Of a stretch of DNA of 64,000 nt, positions 35,048 to 44,771 are shown one piece after another. The notes beneath the pieces were generated by a model, which was not told the origin of the DNA, did not search any database, and saw nothing but the letters and a program-made list of their open reading frames with translations. Every line of letters begins with the position of its first letter. The first letter of the stretch is position 1. This stretch comes from Simmondsia chinensis. Taxonomy: Eukaryota > Streptophyta > Magnoliopsida > Caryophyllales > Simmondsiaceae. The stretch spans positions 8,617,001 through 8,681,000 of the forward strand of contig JAGTTD010000011.1 of assembly GCA_018398585.1 (NCBI GenBank). The letters are read 5' to 3'. The translations under genes were made by a program, and so were the position numbers.

Positions 35048-36074
35048 CAGTCCTAAATGTAGCCATATGCCTAAAATATCTAATTTTAAAAAGAATATAA
35101 AAAACTTGTGAAGAGGGGTAAAACCATTTATCTAATATGCGAGTAAAAAACCGTACACATTCCTAAACCCATTAGGGATAACTTGCCCCGAGCACACATT
35201 ACAACGAAGAAGCAATTCCTCCACTAAAGGAGGCAGGGGAAAATGAACGCCTGCCTCTAAAGAATCTATGGGAAGACAAAAACTAAACTCTCTCGGAGGA
35301 AATAACGGACAATCGTGCGGCCGAGGATCCCACACCTCGTAATCCTCCGGAAAATAACACCTAGAACGGAGCAGGGAGACACCGCCCTCGCCAAAAAAAC
35401 TAGACACAAGGGTCCCTAATTTACGAATCCGGGAGATCTAAGAAAACCTAAATTGTAAGGGTGAACTTTCATCCGGGGAGCACCGACTTAATGGCTCCGC
35501 AACTATACCCTTAATCTCAGGAGACGAGCTGCCCTCGCTCCAGACTTTTGAAAGAGAAGCCTCCATAAAACTCCGCTTGTATTTCATCAAGAGAGGAGAA
35601 AACTGTACAAGACAAACAAAAATAAAATACGTATAAAAGAATTAAAAGACTTACTTGAATACAGAAGATCGAGGTAGGTGGCAGTAAGCCCACCGAGGAG
35701 GAGTACCCAGCCTCCGAGAGCCCCTTATTTCCCCAAATAACTGCGGTATCCTCGACCCAAAAAAGAATTATGTCCGGCATCTCCTTTCTCGGCCCTCTTA
35801 CCACAAACGGTCAAGAGAAAAAAGAACAGGGAGGCGTGTCCGCCACGGCCCGACCAACCCGGATTCCAAACAGATAAGATAAAACAGACTTTGCCTTGAG
35901 CCCACTTCCACGAAACATGCAAAAACAGGAACCTAAAAATACTTGCCTGGAACGTGCTCAAGGGAAAAGAAAATCGCGCCAAAAATCACCTAACACCGAA
36001 AAACGCACATTCATCAAGTGCTCAACCCAACTACAACTCCGAGATAAGCAGAAATCATGGAGGGCTGAGCTAGC

Positions 36075-36440
36075 CCCCTAACTTGCCCCTAGTTCAAAAA
36101 TAAATAAATTAAAAAAATTAAATACACATATATAAAATAAAAAAATAAATATAATTTGTAACAAAAACCTTAAGTTAAAGTAAAACAAAAATCAAATAAA
36201 ATCCAAAAACGTGCCCCTAACTCACGCCTAATTCAAAAAAAAAAAAAAATATCTCTTTAGCCAAGAACTTAAGAACATAAAGAAGTTAAAGTCAAACAAA
36301 AATCAAACAAAACCCATAAACGGGCCTCTATCTCGCCCCGATTCCAAAAAAAATTCAAAAAAAACTTAAGGTTCGTAAATAAAGACTAAAATCGAACAAA
36401 GGCCAAAAACGAGGCCCCCCTTTCTCTCTAACTCGCCTCC
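36075..36440. repeat. Degenerate 90-135-bp tandem repeats in Tat F
   Basis: About three units beginning with CGNGCCYCTANCTCGCC-type blocks near 36075, 36211 and 36320, each followed by A-rich sequence and GTTAAAGTMAAACAAAAATC. A fourth partial start is near 36409. Confidence 0.65.
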
Positions 36441-36444
36441 ATTA

Positions 36445-36485
<41 letters not shown>

Positions 36486-36488
36486 TAT
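36445..36488. repeat. (AT)n microsatellite
   Basis: About 44 bp of AT repeats with one G interruption. Confidence 0.95.
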
Positions 36489-36644
36489 TCAACAAAAACT
36501 GAAAAACACCCGAAGGATAAAATTCATTAGCAACAGTGTTATCACTTACATCAGTTCACCTACGCCACCCCCGAAAATGACAAAAAGCAACAAGTTACAA
36601 GGCCCGAAAATACACCAAGAAGATGACAACCAAGGGGGGGGAGA

Positions 36645-36666
36645 GGGGGGGGGGGGGGGGGGGGGG
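36645..36666. repeat. G22 homopolymer
   Basis: 22 consecutive G, preceded by a further short G-run with A interruptions from 36634. Confidence 0.9.
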
Positions 36667-36916
36667 ATGCAAAATACAACAGGCTGACGCCACATCCTAA
36701 AACGGCAAAGCCGCACCCGGGAACTTGGGATAGAGAGTCCCCACATACGAAAATAAAGAAAGCAGGCCCTAGTACAATACTGTCCCATGCCGTCCAAAGT
36801 CCCGTGCTCCGGCCCGTCCAAACGACAACGATATAATCTACCCCCACAGGCCATAATCAGATATTGGCCCGAGATGCAGAACACAGCAACATGAAAGCCG
36901 CCGAATGCATTAGGGA

Positions 36917-37846
36917 TCAGGAACCAGTACTCGATGCTCCGATAGGAAAACCAAGAGGAGCAGTTGAGAAGCGACCACACTCCGAAAAGGGAGCCGTTGA
37001 GCAAGACCAAACACAGTGAAACGTCGAAGGTTGAAGGGTCGGTCCAGCAAAATAGGCCCGCATCATCACTCCCAGCAATGCTTCGATGAACCCGCAACGG
37101 AAAAAAAACAAAAACTCCGCCATGCTCGTAATAGTGTTCCAACAAACCACATAAGTGCAATAACAAGGAAAGCGGTCTGAAAGATAGGAACCCCAGTCCG
37201 ACATCAAAAAGATCATACTGTTAACACAAGCAGGGACGTGAAATAACAAGTTTCGCCCTCCGACATAAAGCTCGCCCTTGTAGACCCAGTCGTCTTTCCA
37301 GGCGAACATGTTGTGAGAGTGCGACGACTCTCCTCTATCGGACTCCAAGGTGGAATCATAGACCAACAGATGAACCAAGAAGCCGAACGACTCAGCCGAA
37401 CCCCAACATCCGAGAATGGCCATCATAGGACATCGAACCAGCGGGGCCAGGACCCCCTCAATTAGGGAACCCAGCGGAAGACAAAAGCGAGTAGCGGGAT
37501 TGAAGATAGAGAGATATGAGGGACTAGCTGAGTTGAACTCCCAACACAGGACCAGCCAAGGATTCTCCGATAGCTCGAGGGGAACTTCACCGAAAGCTGA
37601 TGAATGACCCTCCTCGCAGTAGGCATACTGGGGAAGACAGAAATATTGTTCAGATCCGCATAACACCGAGACTGGACCAACACGACATCAACATACCGAG
37701 ATAAGGAATGGGACGCTTGGGCATTGATGAAGCGACATGTACTAATGAGGCAGGAATGGAAATGAGATAGGGTTTGAAACCGCAGGAGAGACTTAACTAG
37801 AAGATGTGAAAAAAATCTCAAAGGTGACATCTTCCGAGTCAGCCAT
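36917..37846 (-). pseudogene. Antisense F-box/FBA-like gene captured in Tat F
   Basis: Minus strand, ATG at 37846. The N-terminus reads MADSEDVTFEIF then, after a one-base expansion of a T-run, VKSLLRFQTLSHFHSCLIST and CRFINA. This is the F-box pattern (V-K-S-L-L-R-F...S...LI....F...). A second frame from 37666 gives LSIFNPATRFCLPL, VYDSTLES and HVPACVNSMIFLMSDWGSYLS. These correspond in order to the NP.T..-LP, V-Y-(S/D)-W and V-N-G-(M/I)-(I/L)-(Y/F)-W elements of F-box-associated domains. The frame ends at 36917. Plant F-box/FBA proteins are about 380-420 residues, so this is a nearly full-length but broken copy. It runs in the same direction as the other antisense gene and opposite to pol. 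No splice sites were needed, which allows either a retro-copy or an intronless parent. Confidence 0.65.
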
Positions 37847-38018
37847 CGATTGGCTGAAAAATAAAGGTAAAAAGGGAAGTATAGTGTGAGATTCAAAGGG
37901 GGAGAGAGGATGACTTGGCGGAGTTAAATGAATTTTGACCCCCCATATTTATAAAGAGAAAACCTCCTCAAACCAAGTTGCAAACGAGAATCATTTGAGA
38001 ACTGGCAGGGGACTAACT

Positions 38019-39022
38019 GATAACTCCAACAATAGCATCTGAACAAGTGACACATGGCCACCCGGACGCGGGTGCATCTTGGACCGAGATGCACCCTTGG
38101 AGGCCAACCTCGGAACTTCACTTTCAACCTAGAAGAAAGGAGCGCATCCCATTGACAGGACATGTCCCAGAATTTGAGTAGAGGAAGAAGGAAGTGCACC
38201 CTCGAAGGTCGCCTTCGGAACTCCACTTTTGACGTAGAAGAACGAAGCACATTTCACCTATAGGACACATCCCAGAATCTGAGTAAAAAAAGAAGGAAAC
38301 ATGCCACCCGAACGCGGGTGCATCTCGAGCCGAGATGCACCCTTGGAGGCAGACTCCAGAACTCCGATTACACTCGAGAAGATATAGACGCATCAAACCA
38401 ACAGAGGGCATTCTAGCCTCCGGACAGTCTTGCGACAACACCTCAACGGAGCATGTGCTTCACCCCCGAAGGGGCATCTTGCCCCGAGATGCCAGCTCCC
38501 CCAAGAGCCTGACCAATGACAACTACCCGATGCTTTGGTTAAACAGACGATAGCTCGAAGCTCAGAACCAAAAAAATCTGGTGATGACACCCCAACGCAA
38601 CGTGCACCTTGGCTTCCGAAAGGCATCTCGCCGCGAGATGCCCGCTTCCCTAAGGGCCCGACCCAGACAACTTCCCAATACCACGACTCGGATAAGAAAC
38701 TACTCGGAGTTGCAGGTCCAAAGACCGAGGGTATCTCACCCTTGGTTCCATACTGGGCGAAATACACCACCCTACAAAGCATAGCTCTTTAAGGAAAAAC
38801 TCTATAAATAGGGCTTAGAACCCTAAAGAAAGAACAAACTCACTGTTCTCCCTTCATAATCCTCTGAATGGCCCCCAGAGCGGTGACACCCTCTTTTTTT
38901 TTTTCCATTTCACTTGTAATCCCATGAAAAATCCTTGTAATAAAACCATTAATTAATAAAAATTTAATAAAAGGTAAAGGGTCTGAGTTTGACCCTTCAT
39001 TACAAGAACATGTTCCAAAACA
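38019..39022 (+). repeat. 3' LTR of Tat element F
   Basis: 1004 bp, TGATAACTCC to CCAAAACA. Same order of blocks as the 5' LTR but with part of the second U3 unit deleted. TCTATAAATAGGGCT is at about 38800-38814. Confidence 0.9.
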
Positions 39023-39041
39023 TGTTTGTTTGTAAATTGTT

Positions 39042-39330
39042 GGGTTTTTTGCAAATAACCACCTACATATTATGACATTTAGCTTTTAACCACCCTATTT
39101 TTTATTTTTTACTTTTAACCTCCTAAAAAAAGTTTAGATAGCAAATGGCCACCATTTAATCCCCCCGTTAGCCAAAATCGAATATTCCGTCCATTTTTGG
39201 ATAAAATACTCTGTTTTGATTAATGGAGGGGTTAATTGTTAATCATTTGCTACCTAAATTTTTTTAAGGTGGTTAAAAGCAATAAAAAGGAAATATTGGG
39301 TGGTTAAAAGTTATATGGCATAAAATAATT
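39042..39330. mobile_element. MITE-like element, decayed copy
   Basis: Starts GGGTTTTTTGCAAATAACCACC and follows the same order as the copy at 40733-41059: CTTTTAACCACC, TAGCAAATGGCCACC, TTAGCCAAAATCGAATATTCC, ATCATTTGCTACCT, AAAGTTATATGGCATAAAAT. Its right terminal repeat is missing or diverged. Confidence 0.7.
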
Positions 39331-39455
39331 TTTTAACCTAAGCAAAAAAACAAGTTGTAAAAATTTTTACCTTTATTGTTACCACCACTTTAGGGGGTAA
39401 TGTAACGTGTCAATCATATTTTAGGTAAATTTGTTCATGGATTAGATGTTAATAG

Positions 39456-40365
39456 TAAACCACATGGGGTTAAAAAAATTATAATCATTACCCTCATAGC
39501 CATTAACCTTTTTTAACCTCATACCAAACATGCCCTCAATAGTGAGGCCAAATAAATACTTCGCTAGTTCTATTTATATTATTTCTTATGCAAATCATGG
39601 CATATAATACTTGAACACATGAATAGTAAATTTTTGTATAACTTAAATTATTCGGGCTTATTATATATCTCAATTTGAAAATGTTTTGAAGAGAAATGAA
39701 AACGTTGGCTATTATAATGGATCAAACGCATGGCAAAAAAGGGGCTGCCAAGCACGCTTAATTGTAAACCACATGGGGTTAAGAAAAGGTATAATTGTAA
39801 CCCCCATAACCATTAACCTCTTTTAACCTCATATCAAGCATATGCCCTCAATACTGAGGCTAAATAAATATTTTGCTAGTTCTATTTATATTATTTCTTT
39901 TGCAAATCATGGCATATTACACTTGAACACATGAACAGTAAATTTTTGTATAACTTAAATTATTCAAGCGTATTCTATATCTCAACTTGAAAATGTTTTG
40001 AATAGAAATGAAAACGTTGGCTATTATAAGGAATCAAACATATGGCAAAAAAAGGAGCAGCCAAGCATGCTTAGTACTACTAGACCATTAACCTCTTTTA
40101 ACCTCATATCAAGCATATGCCCTCAATACTGAGGCTAAATAAATACTTTGCTAGTTCTATTTATATTATTTCTTATGCAAATCATGGCATATTGTAGTTG
40201 AACACATGAATAGTAAATTTTTGTATAACTTAAATTATTCAAGCTTATCCTATATCTCAACTTGAAAATGTTTTGAAGAGAAATGAAAACGTTGGCTATT
40301 ATAAGGAATCAAACATATGGCAAAAAAGGAGCAGCCAAGCATGCTTAGTACTACTAGACCATGCT
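39456..40365. repeat. Three tandem copies of a ~300-bp repeat
   Basis: Copy 1 starts at TAAACCACATGGGGTTAA 39456 and copy 2 at 39764 (period 308). Copy 3 enters at CCATTAACCTC 40085 (period 275 from the matching point at 39810). Each contains GCCCTCAATA.TGAGGC, CTAGTTCTATTTATATTATT, ACTTGAACACATGAA.AGTAA and GAAAACGTTGGCTATTATAA. Copies 2 and 3 are closer to each other. The repeat has no coding content and its identity is unknown. Confidence 0.9.
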
Positions 40366-40732
40366 ATTAACCATTTGTACTAAGATTATACTTAAACTAT
40401 TACAATTTTAACTTGTAATAAGCATACTAAGAAAATAATTAATCACTTATGAGTATTAACTACCCAAGTTAAATTCTTTAGTTTATTGTATTCTAAAAAG
40501 TAAGTCATAAGAAGATAGACTTGATTTGTTAAAGCCTCAATAAATAGACCTTAAGTAAATCTCTATAATATCACCCTAAATAATGATTCTAATGCTTCAC
40601 ATGAATCATGCTCCGCATTTTTGTTTATGTCATTAAGTGGCGGAGGGGCTTTCCTAATGCCACGTTTGACATATACATATATCGAAATAATATTTTGATT
40701 GTTCATTTTTATTTCTATCTCTAAAAATAATG

Positions 40733-41059
40733 TAGGATTTTTTTGCAAATAACCACCTACATTTGATGCAATTTAGCTTTTAACCACCCGACTTTTCCTT
40801 CTTTTTTTTTTTTTTTTTGGCTTTTAACCACCAAAAAAAAGTTTGGGTAGCAAATGACAACCAATTAACCCCTTCATTAGCCCAAATGGAATATTCTAAA
40901 AAATATATGGAATATTTGATTTTGGCTAACGGAGGGGGTTAAATGGTAGTCATTTGCTACCCAAACTCTTTTTGGATGGTTAAAAGCAAAATATACAAAA
41001 ATAAGTGGTTAAAAGTTAGATAACATAAAATATAAGTGGTTATTTGCAAAAAAATCCTA
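40733..41059. mobile_element. MITE-like element with long terminal inverted repeats
   Basis: 327 bp. The left end TAGGATTTTTTTGCAAATAA and right end TTATTTGCAAAAAAATCCTA are a perfect 20-bp inverted repeat, extended by CCAC/GTGG. The interior also has inverted similarity (TTTTAACCACC and GGTTAAAAG). There is no ORF. The only target duplication that could be argued is the terminal TA. The superfamily is not assigned. Confidence 0.85.
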
Positions 41060-41080
41060 AATTGTTTATAACTTTTTTAT

Positions 41081-41209
41081 CTCCAGGTTGGGGGTCCCCG
41101 GAAACAGTCTCCTTTCCTGCCGGAAGGGGTAAGGATGCATATATCACCACCCCCAGACCCCACGTTATGCGGGAGCCGCAAGGCACTGGGACTGTTGTTG
41201 CTGCTGTTG
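41081..41209 (+). mobile_element. 129-bp RTE-tail insertion
   Basis: Begins CTCCAGGTTGGGGGTCCCCG and carries GGAAACAGTCTCC, CCCCCAGACCCC, GGGAGCCGCAAGGCACTGGG and a (TTG/CTG)n tail, all as in the RTE 3' end. A 19-bp target duplication TTGTTTATAACTTTTTTAT is at 41062-41080 and 41210-41228. It is either an extremely 5'-truncated RTE or a SINE tail. Confidence 0.92.
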
Positions 41210-41461
41210 TTGTTTATAACTTTTTTATAAGTATGACAATGAAATTATATATGGTTTAACCGTTCACTAAAGTAGTGGGGCGGTCAATGTAATAATTTTA
41301 TTGATTTTTTTACAATGTGGAAGTGCTAGTTTTCAATTTAATAAGTTTAGGAATGAAAAGGATTCTAAGTTAATATACATCTACATAGACTTAAAAAATA
41401 TGAGCCTATTTCAAAAATAATGTTTAAAAAAATAATAATAATAATACTGGATAAATAATAT

Positions 41462-41855
41462 TTGCCTATCTTAAACCGCGTTTTTGTAACGCGATTTTAT
41501 GCATAAACCCGCGTCTTGGAGATGCGGTTTTACCAATTGAATGGCCCAGGGGCAATGTCATTAATAAACCGTGTCCTGGAGATGCGGGTTACTTAATAAA
41601 CCGCATCTTGAAGACGCGGTTTAATGCTTGTGAACCCCCCCCCCCGGGTCACTCACTCGCTCACACGTCCTCACCCTCTACGCCGTTCAGCGTCTCTCTC
41701 GCCCTTTCTCGTTAACCGGCCGCCGGTCACGCAGTCCGCCGCCGACCTTCTTCTCGTTCCTATGTTGGAGATCTTTCAAGTGACCATTGTCGGAGTTATT
41801 TGACCACTACTGCATTCTCTCACATAAGTTAGTAACTACGGTAATTTTAACTTCT
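41462..41855. repeat. Left end of the MULE (direct-repeat copy 1)
   Basis: Four short palindromic units of the AAACCGCGT..ACGCGGTTT kind are followed by TCACACGTCCTCACCCTCTACGCC, TCTCGTTAACC and GGAGATCTTTC.AGTGACCATTGTC. The whole 390 bp is repeated in direct orientation at about 49420-49765. It precedes the transposase ORF and probably holds its promoter. Confidence 0.8.
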
Positions 41856-42050
41856 TGTTTTTTTAATAATTTTTTTTCTTGTTAAAAATATACATCGTTG
41901 TATTATAATGATATTCATTTAGTTTTCTAGGTTTATTTTACTTATTTAGTTAGTATTTGTGGTTATTTTGTATTATGTTGTTGAATGTTGTTGAGGTTTT
42001 ACTTGTTTTATACATATTAAAGTTTGTATTATTCTAATTTTTTGGAGAAT

Positions 42051-44690
42051 ATGACTTCTTTGCATCCTATTATTTGTCATTGGGGTAAAAAGGCCGAAAA
42101 AAATGTAGAGCATGTCAATTATGTTGAAGGTTATAGCAGTATGATATTTGTTAGAAAAGATGTCAATTTTAGTGGATTAACAAGTATGTTGAAAGAGCAT
42201 TGTAATATTGATCGAATATTGTTAATTTGAAAGTGAAATGGGGTACTCGTACTGTACATGGATATCAAATGATTGATCTTTTCAATGACAATTCATTAGA
42301 AGTTATGTGGTCATACATTGAGCTACAGAAGTAGTCATCAACAGATTTTTATATAGAAAGTGGGCTAGAAAATCTGAATGTTAATATGAGAAATCACCTA
42401 CCTGAATATCAATCAACTTATATGTATCCATCACCTTACTCAAATTTGTTTTCGTCTGTTGAATCCCAATCTTACGTGCAGAATATGATGCATTATCCTA
42501 TGGGTATGGGGTTGCTCCAAGTATACCCCAAAATTATGTGACCGATACTAGTACTCCAGTTCGTCCAACTTTATTATTGGAATGTCCTGCCAATAATGCA
42601 ATTCCATCTAATTCCGGAATGGGTCGAGTTGGTGCATCAAGTAGCCATACTAGGCAAGATCGTATTCCGGTTCGTCCAACTGTATCATTGGAATGTCCTA
42701 CCAATAATTCAATTCCATGTAATTTGGAAATGGGTCGAGCTGGTGCATCAAGTGCCCGTACTGAGCAAGCTGTGAGTATCCCTAATGAAGGATGCCCAAT
42801 GTCACAATCTAATCCTGTGATAGAATATGCAAAACAAGGTGGTGATGGTGACGGAGTATTTGTTAGTACAACTTATGATGACAGTGATCAAGGCTATTTG
42901 ATCGAGGATGAAGACAGTGAGCGAATTGATGAAATCAAAAGGGAGCTTGAACAGGACGATGGGGATGATGATGTCGTTGATGAGCGAATTAATGAAACTG
43001 AAGCGGAGTTTGCACGTAATGACACAGATGAAGATCCTGTTAGTGCTTGTGCTCCCGTACTTGAATTTGCTCATATCAATGAAAATCCCTATGTCGAACC
43101 TCATGAGTTTAATTTTCACTTTGATCATGTCGGCGAATTTGTAGTGGGACAACTTTTCATACCAAAAAAGATGTCATAAATGTTGTGCAACTGCATTCGA
43201 TAAGAAACAATCAATTTTGTAAGACAGTTGAATCAACTCCGATGAAGTTAGTGTTCAAATGCAAGAAGAGTGATTGTCCATGGTGGTTAAGGGTTGTTGT
43301 CAAAGATCCACAATTCCCTTACTTCAAAGTTGTAACGTACAGAGGTCCTCACACATGTGTCAGTGATGTGTATTCAGAAGTATTCCAACTTTAGACCCTT
43401 CTGTCCACTTTTTCGACAAAGCTTTTTGGTTGTTTGGGCCAGCCATACAAGGATTTCAGTATTGTCATCATGTCATATCCATCAATGGTACCCATCTTTA
43501 TGGGAAGTATAAGGGAGCATTGTTACTTGTTGCTTCTGATGCTAATAATCAAGCGTTTCCCTTGGCATTTACTCCCGTAGAAAGCGAGAGTAATGCTAGT
43601 TGGTCATGGTCCATGAAGTATTTGAAAAAACATGTAATAGGGGAAAGAGAAGTCTGTGTGATTTCAGATTGTCACGCTGGAATAATGAATGTAATGAGTA
43701 GAAGAGAATGGAGGGAGCGAAATGCCTATCATAGGATTTGTTTGTGACATCTTGTATCTAATGTGAATGTAAGGTTTCGAAATACAAATTTGAAAAATAT
43801 GACACGCTATGCTGCAAGGTAGGCTCAACCCAGGAAATTCAAACTCGACATTTGATAGAATCAACAAGGTGAATATCGATTTACGCAGATATTTTGGTGA
43901 AATTGGCCTGAACAAGTAGGATCTTTGCCATGACCAAGGGAAGCGATATCGGCTTATGAGGACTAATATGGCTGAAATCATGAATGATGTGCTGAAGGGA
44001 GTTCGTAGCCTTCCTATCGCTTCACTTGTAGAGTTGACCATCTATCGGACAAATAAGTGGTTTGTTCGACGGCGAGGAGTTGCGGGTGAACTTCTTGTTG
44101 AAGAGAAAACTTGTTGCCCCAAAATCAATGAGAAATTGGAGTCCAATAAGGCTAAGGCGCGATATCATCACGTTGAAGCATTTGATTACCAAAGAGTTAT
44201 ATATGAGGTCATCACTACATCAGGTGATAAGGAGAGAGGAAAAGGAGGATATAAACAAACCATTAACCTCGAAGAAAAAACTTGCTCCTGTCAAAAACTG
44301 CAGTTGTATGGTATCCCATGTTCTTATATTCTTGTCGTATGCTACAATAGAAATTATGATCCTTTATCATTCATGAACCGGTATTAGACCCTTCCTATGT
44401 ATTGTGATTCATACGAGCCGAAGTTCAATCCAATTCCGGACAAGGGATATTGGGAGCCGTATGATGGACCTAAAATAATCCCGAATCCTAGTTTAAAGCG
44501 AAGTCAAGGCTGCCCACCTTCGAAACGAATTCAAAATGAGATAGATGAGAACCACGATACACGGAGGGTCACATGTGGGTTTTGTAAGGGAAAAGGTCAT
44601 AATGTAGTGACATGTAAGAAGAAAAAAGAGCACGAGGCTCGGTTAGCAGCTAGTAACAGTGAAATATATGACGGTAATTTATTTATGTTT
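42051..44690 (+). pseudogene. mudrA-like MULE transposase, broken
   Basis: ATG at 42051 (MTSLHPIICHWG) starts the PB1-like N-terminal region seen in many plant MULEs. An acidic linker is at 42540-43180. The MuDR DNA-binding domain is at about 43180-43370 (FKCKKSDCPWWLRV, THTCVSD-like PHTCVSD). The DDE core is at 43460-43700 (ISINGTHLYGKYKGALLLV with the first D changed to N; CVISDCHAGI with the second D intact). A SWIM zinc finger is near 44280-44340 (CSCQKLQLYGIPCSYIL). A CCHC knuckle near 44575-44620 (CGFCKGKGHNVVTC) closes it. The segment between the DNA-binding domain and the core (about 43380-43430) is far shorter than usual, which suggests an internal deletion. Stops are at 42228, 42333, 43394, 43745 and 44386. 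Confidence 0.9.
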
Positions 44691-44771
44691 TATTTATATT
44701 ATTTTTCATCTAATATTTCGTTATTTATACATATTGGTTAATTTTGATAAACTTTATTTTGTGACAGCGTA

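Larger units (their letters stand above)
33150..35830 (-). pseudogene. Antisense gypsy-type-transposon-domain gene in Tat F
   Basis: Opposite strand to pol. At 35407-35132 the frame reads DCPLFPPREFSFCLPIDSLE, then HFPLPPLVEELLLRCNVCSG and PNGFRNVYGFLLAY, which looks like the plant putative-gypsy-type-transposon domain (PF04195). It continues at 34996-34730 (VKNWENKFVWIKPPFAP) after a C35 run. Near 33600-33440 is a coiled-coil-like stretch (LDARFRELELRVSEQDAIV) as found at the C-terminus of such proteins. Frames are broken and introns are possible. Antisense ORFs between integrase and the 3' LTR are reported for Tat-lineage elements. The domain match is by recognition only. Confidence 0.6.
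25410..39022 (+). mobile_element. Ty3/gypsy Tat-lineage element F, 13.6 kb
   Basis: LTRs at 25410-26450 and 38019-39022. Inside are gag, protease, RT, RNase H, an additional RNase H of the archaeal-like type that is characteristic of the Tat lineage, and integrase. About 6.5 kb of non-pol sequence then lies before the 3' LTR. That 3' region holds satellite-like tandem arrays and antisense decayed genes. The primer region after the 5' LTR (GTTGGCATTTTCTGCGG) is a decayed form of the TTGGCGCC-type site typical of this lineage. No perfect target duplication was found. Coding frames are broken by at least 15 stops or shifts. Confidence 0.9.

Noticed and set aside
25405..39027. Target duplication for Tat element F
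   Set aside because: The five bases before the 5' LTR (TATTG) and after the 3' LTR (TGTTT) do not match well enough to claim one.
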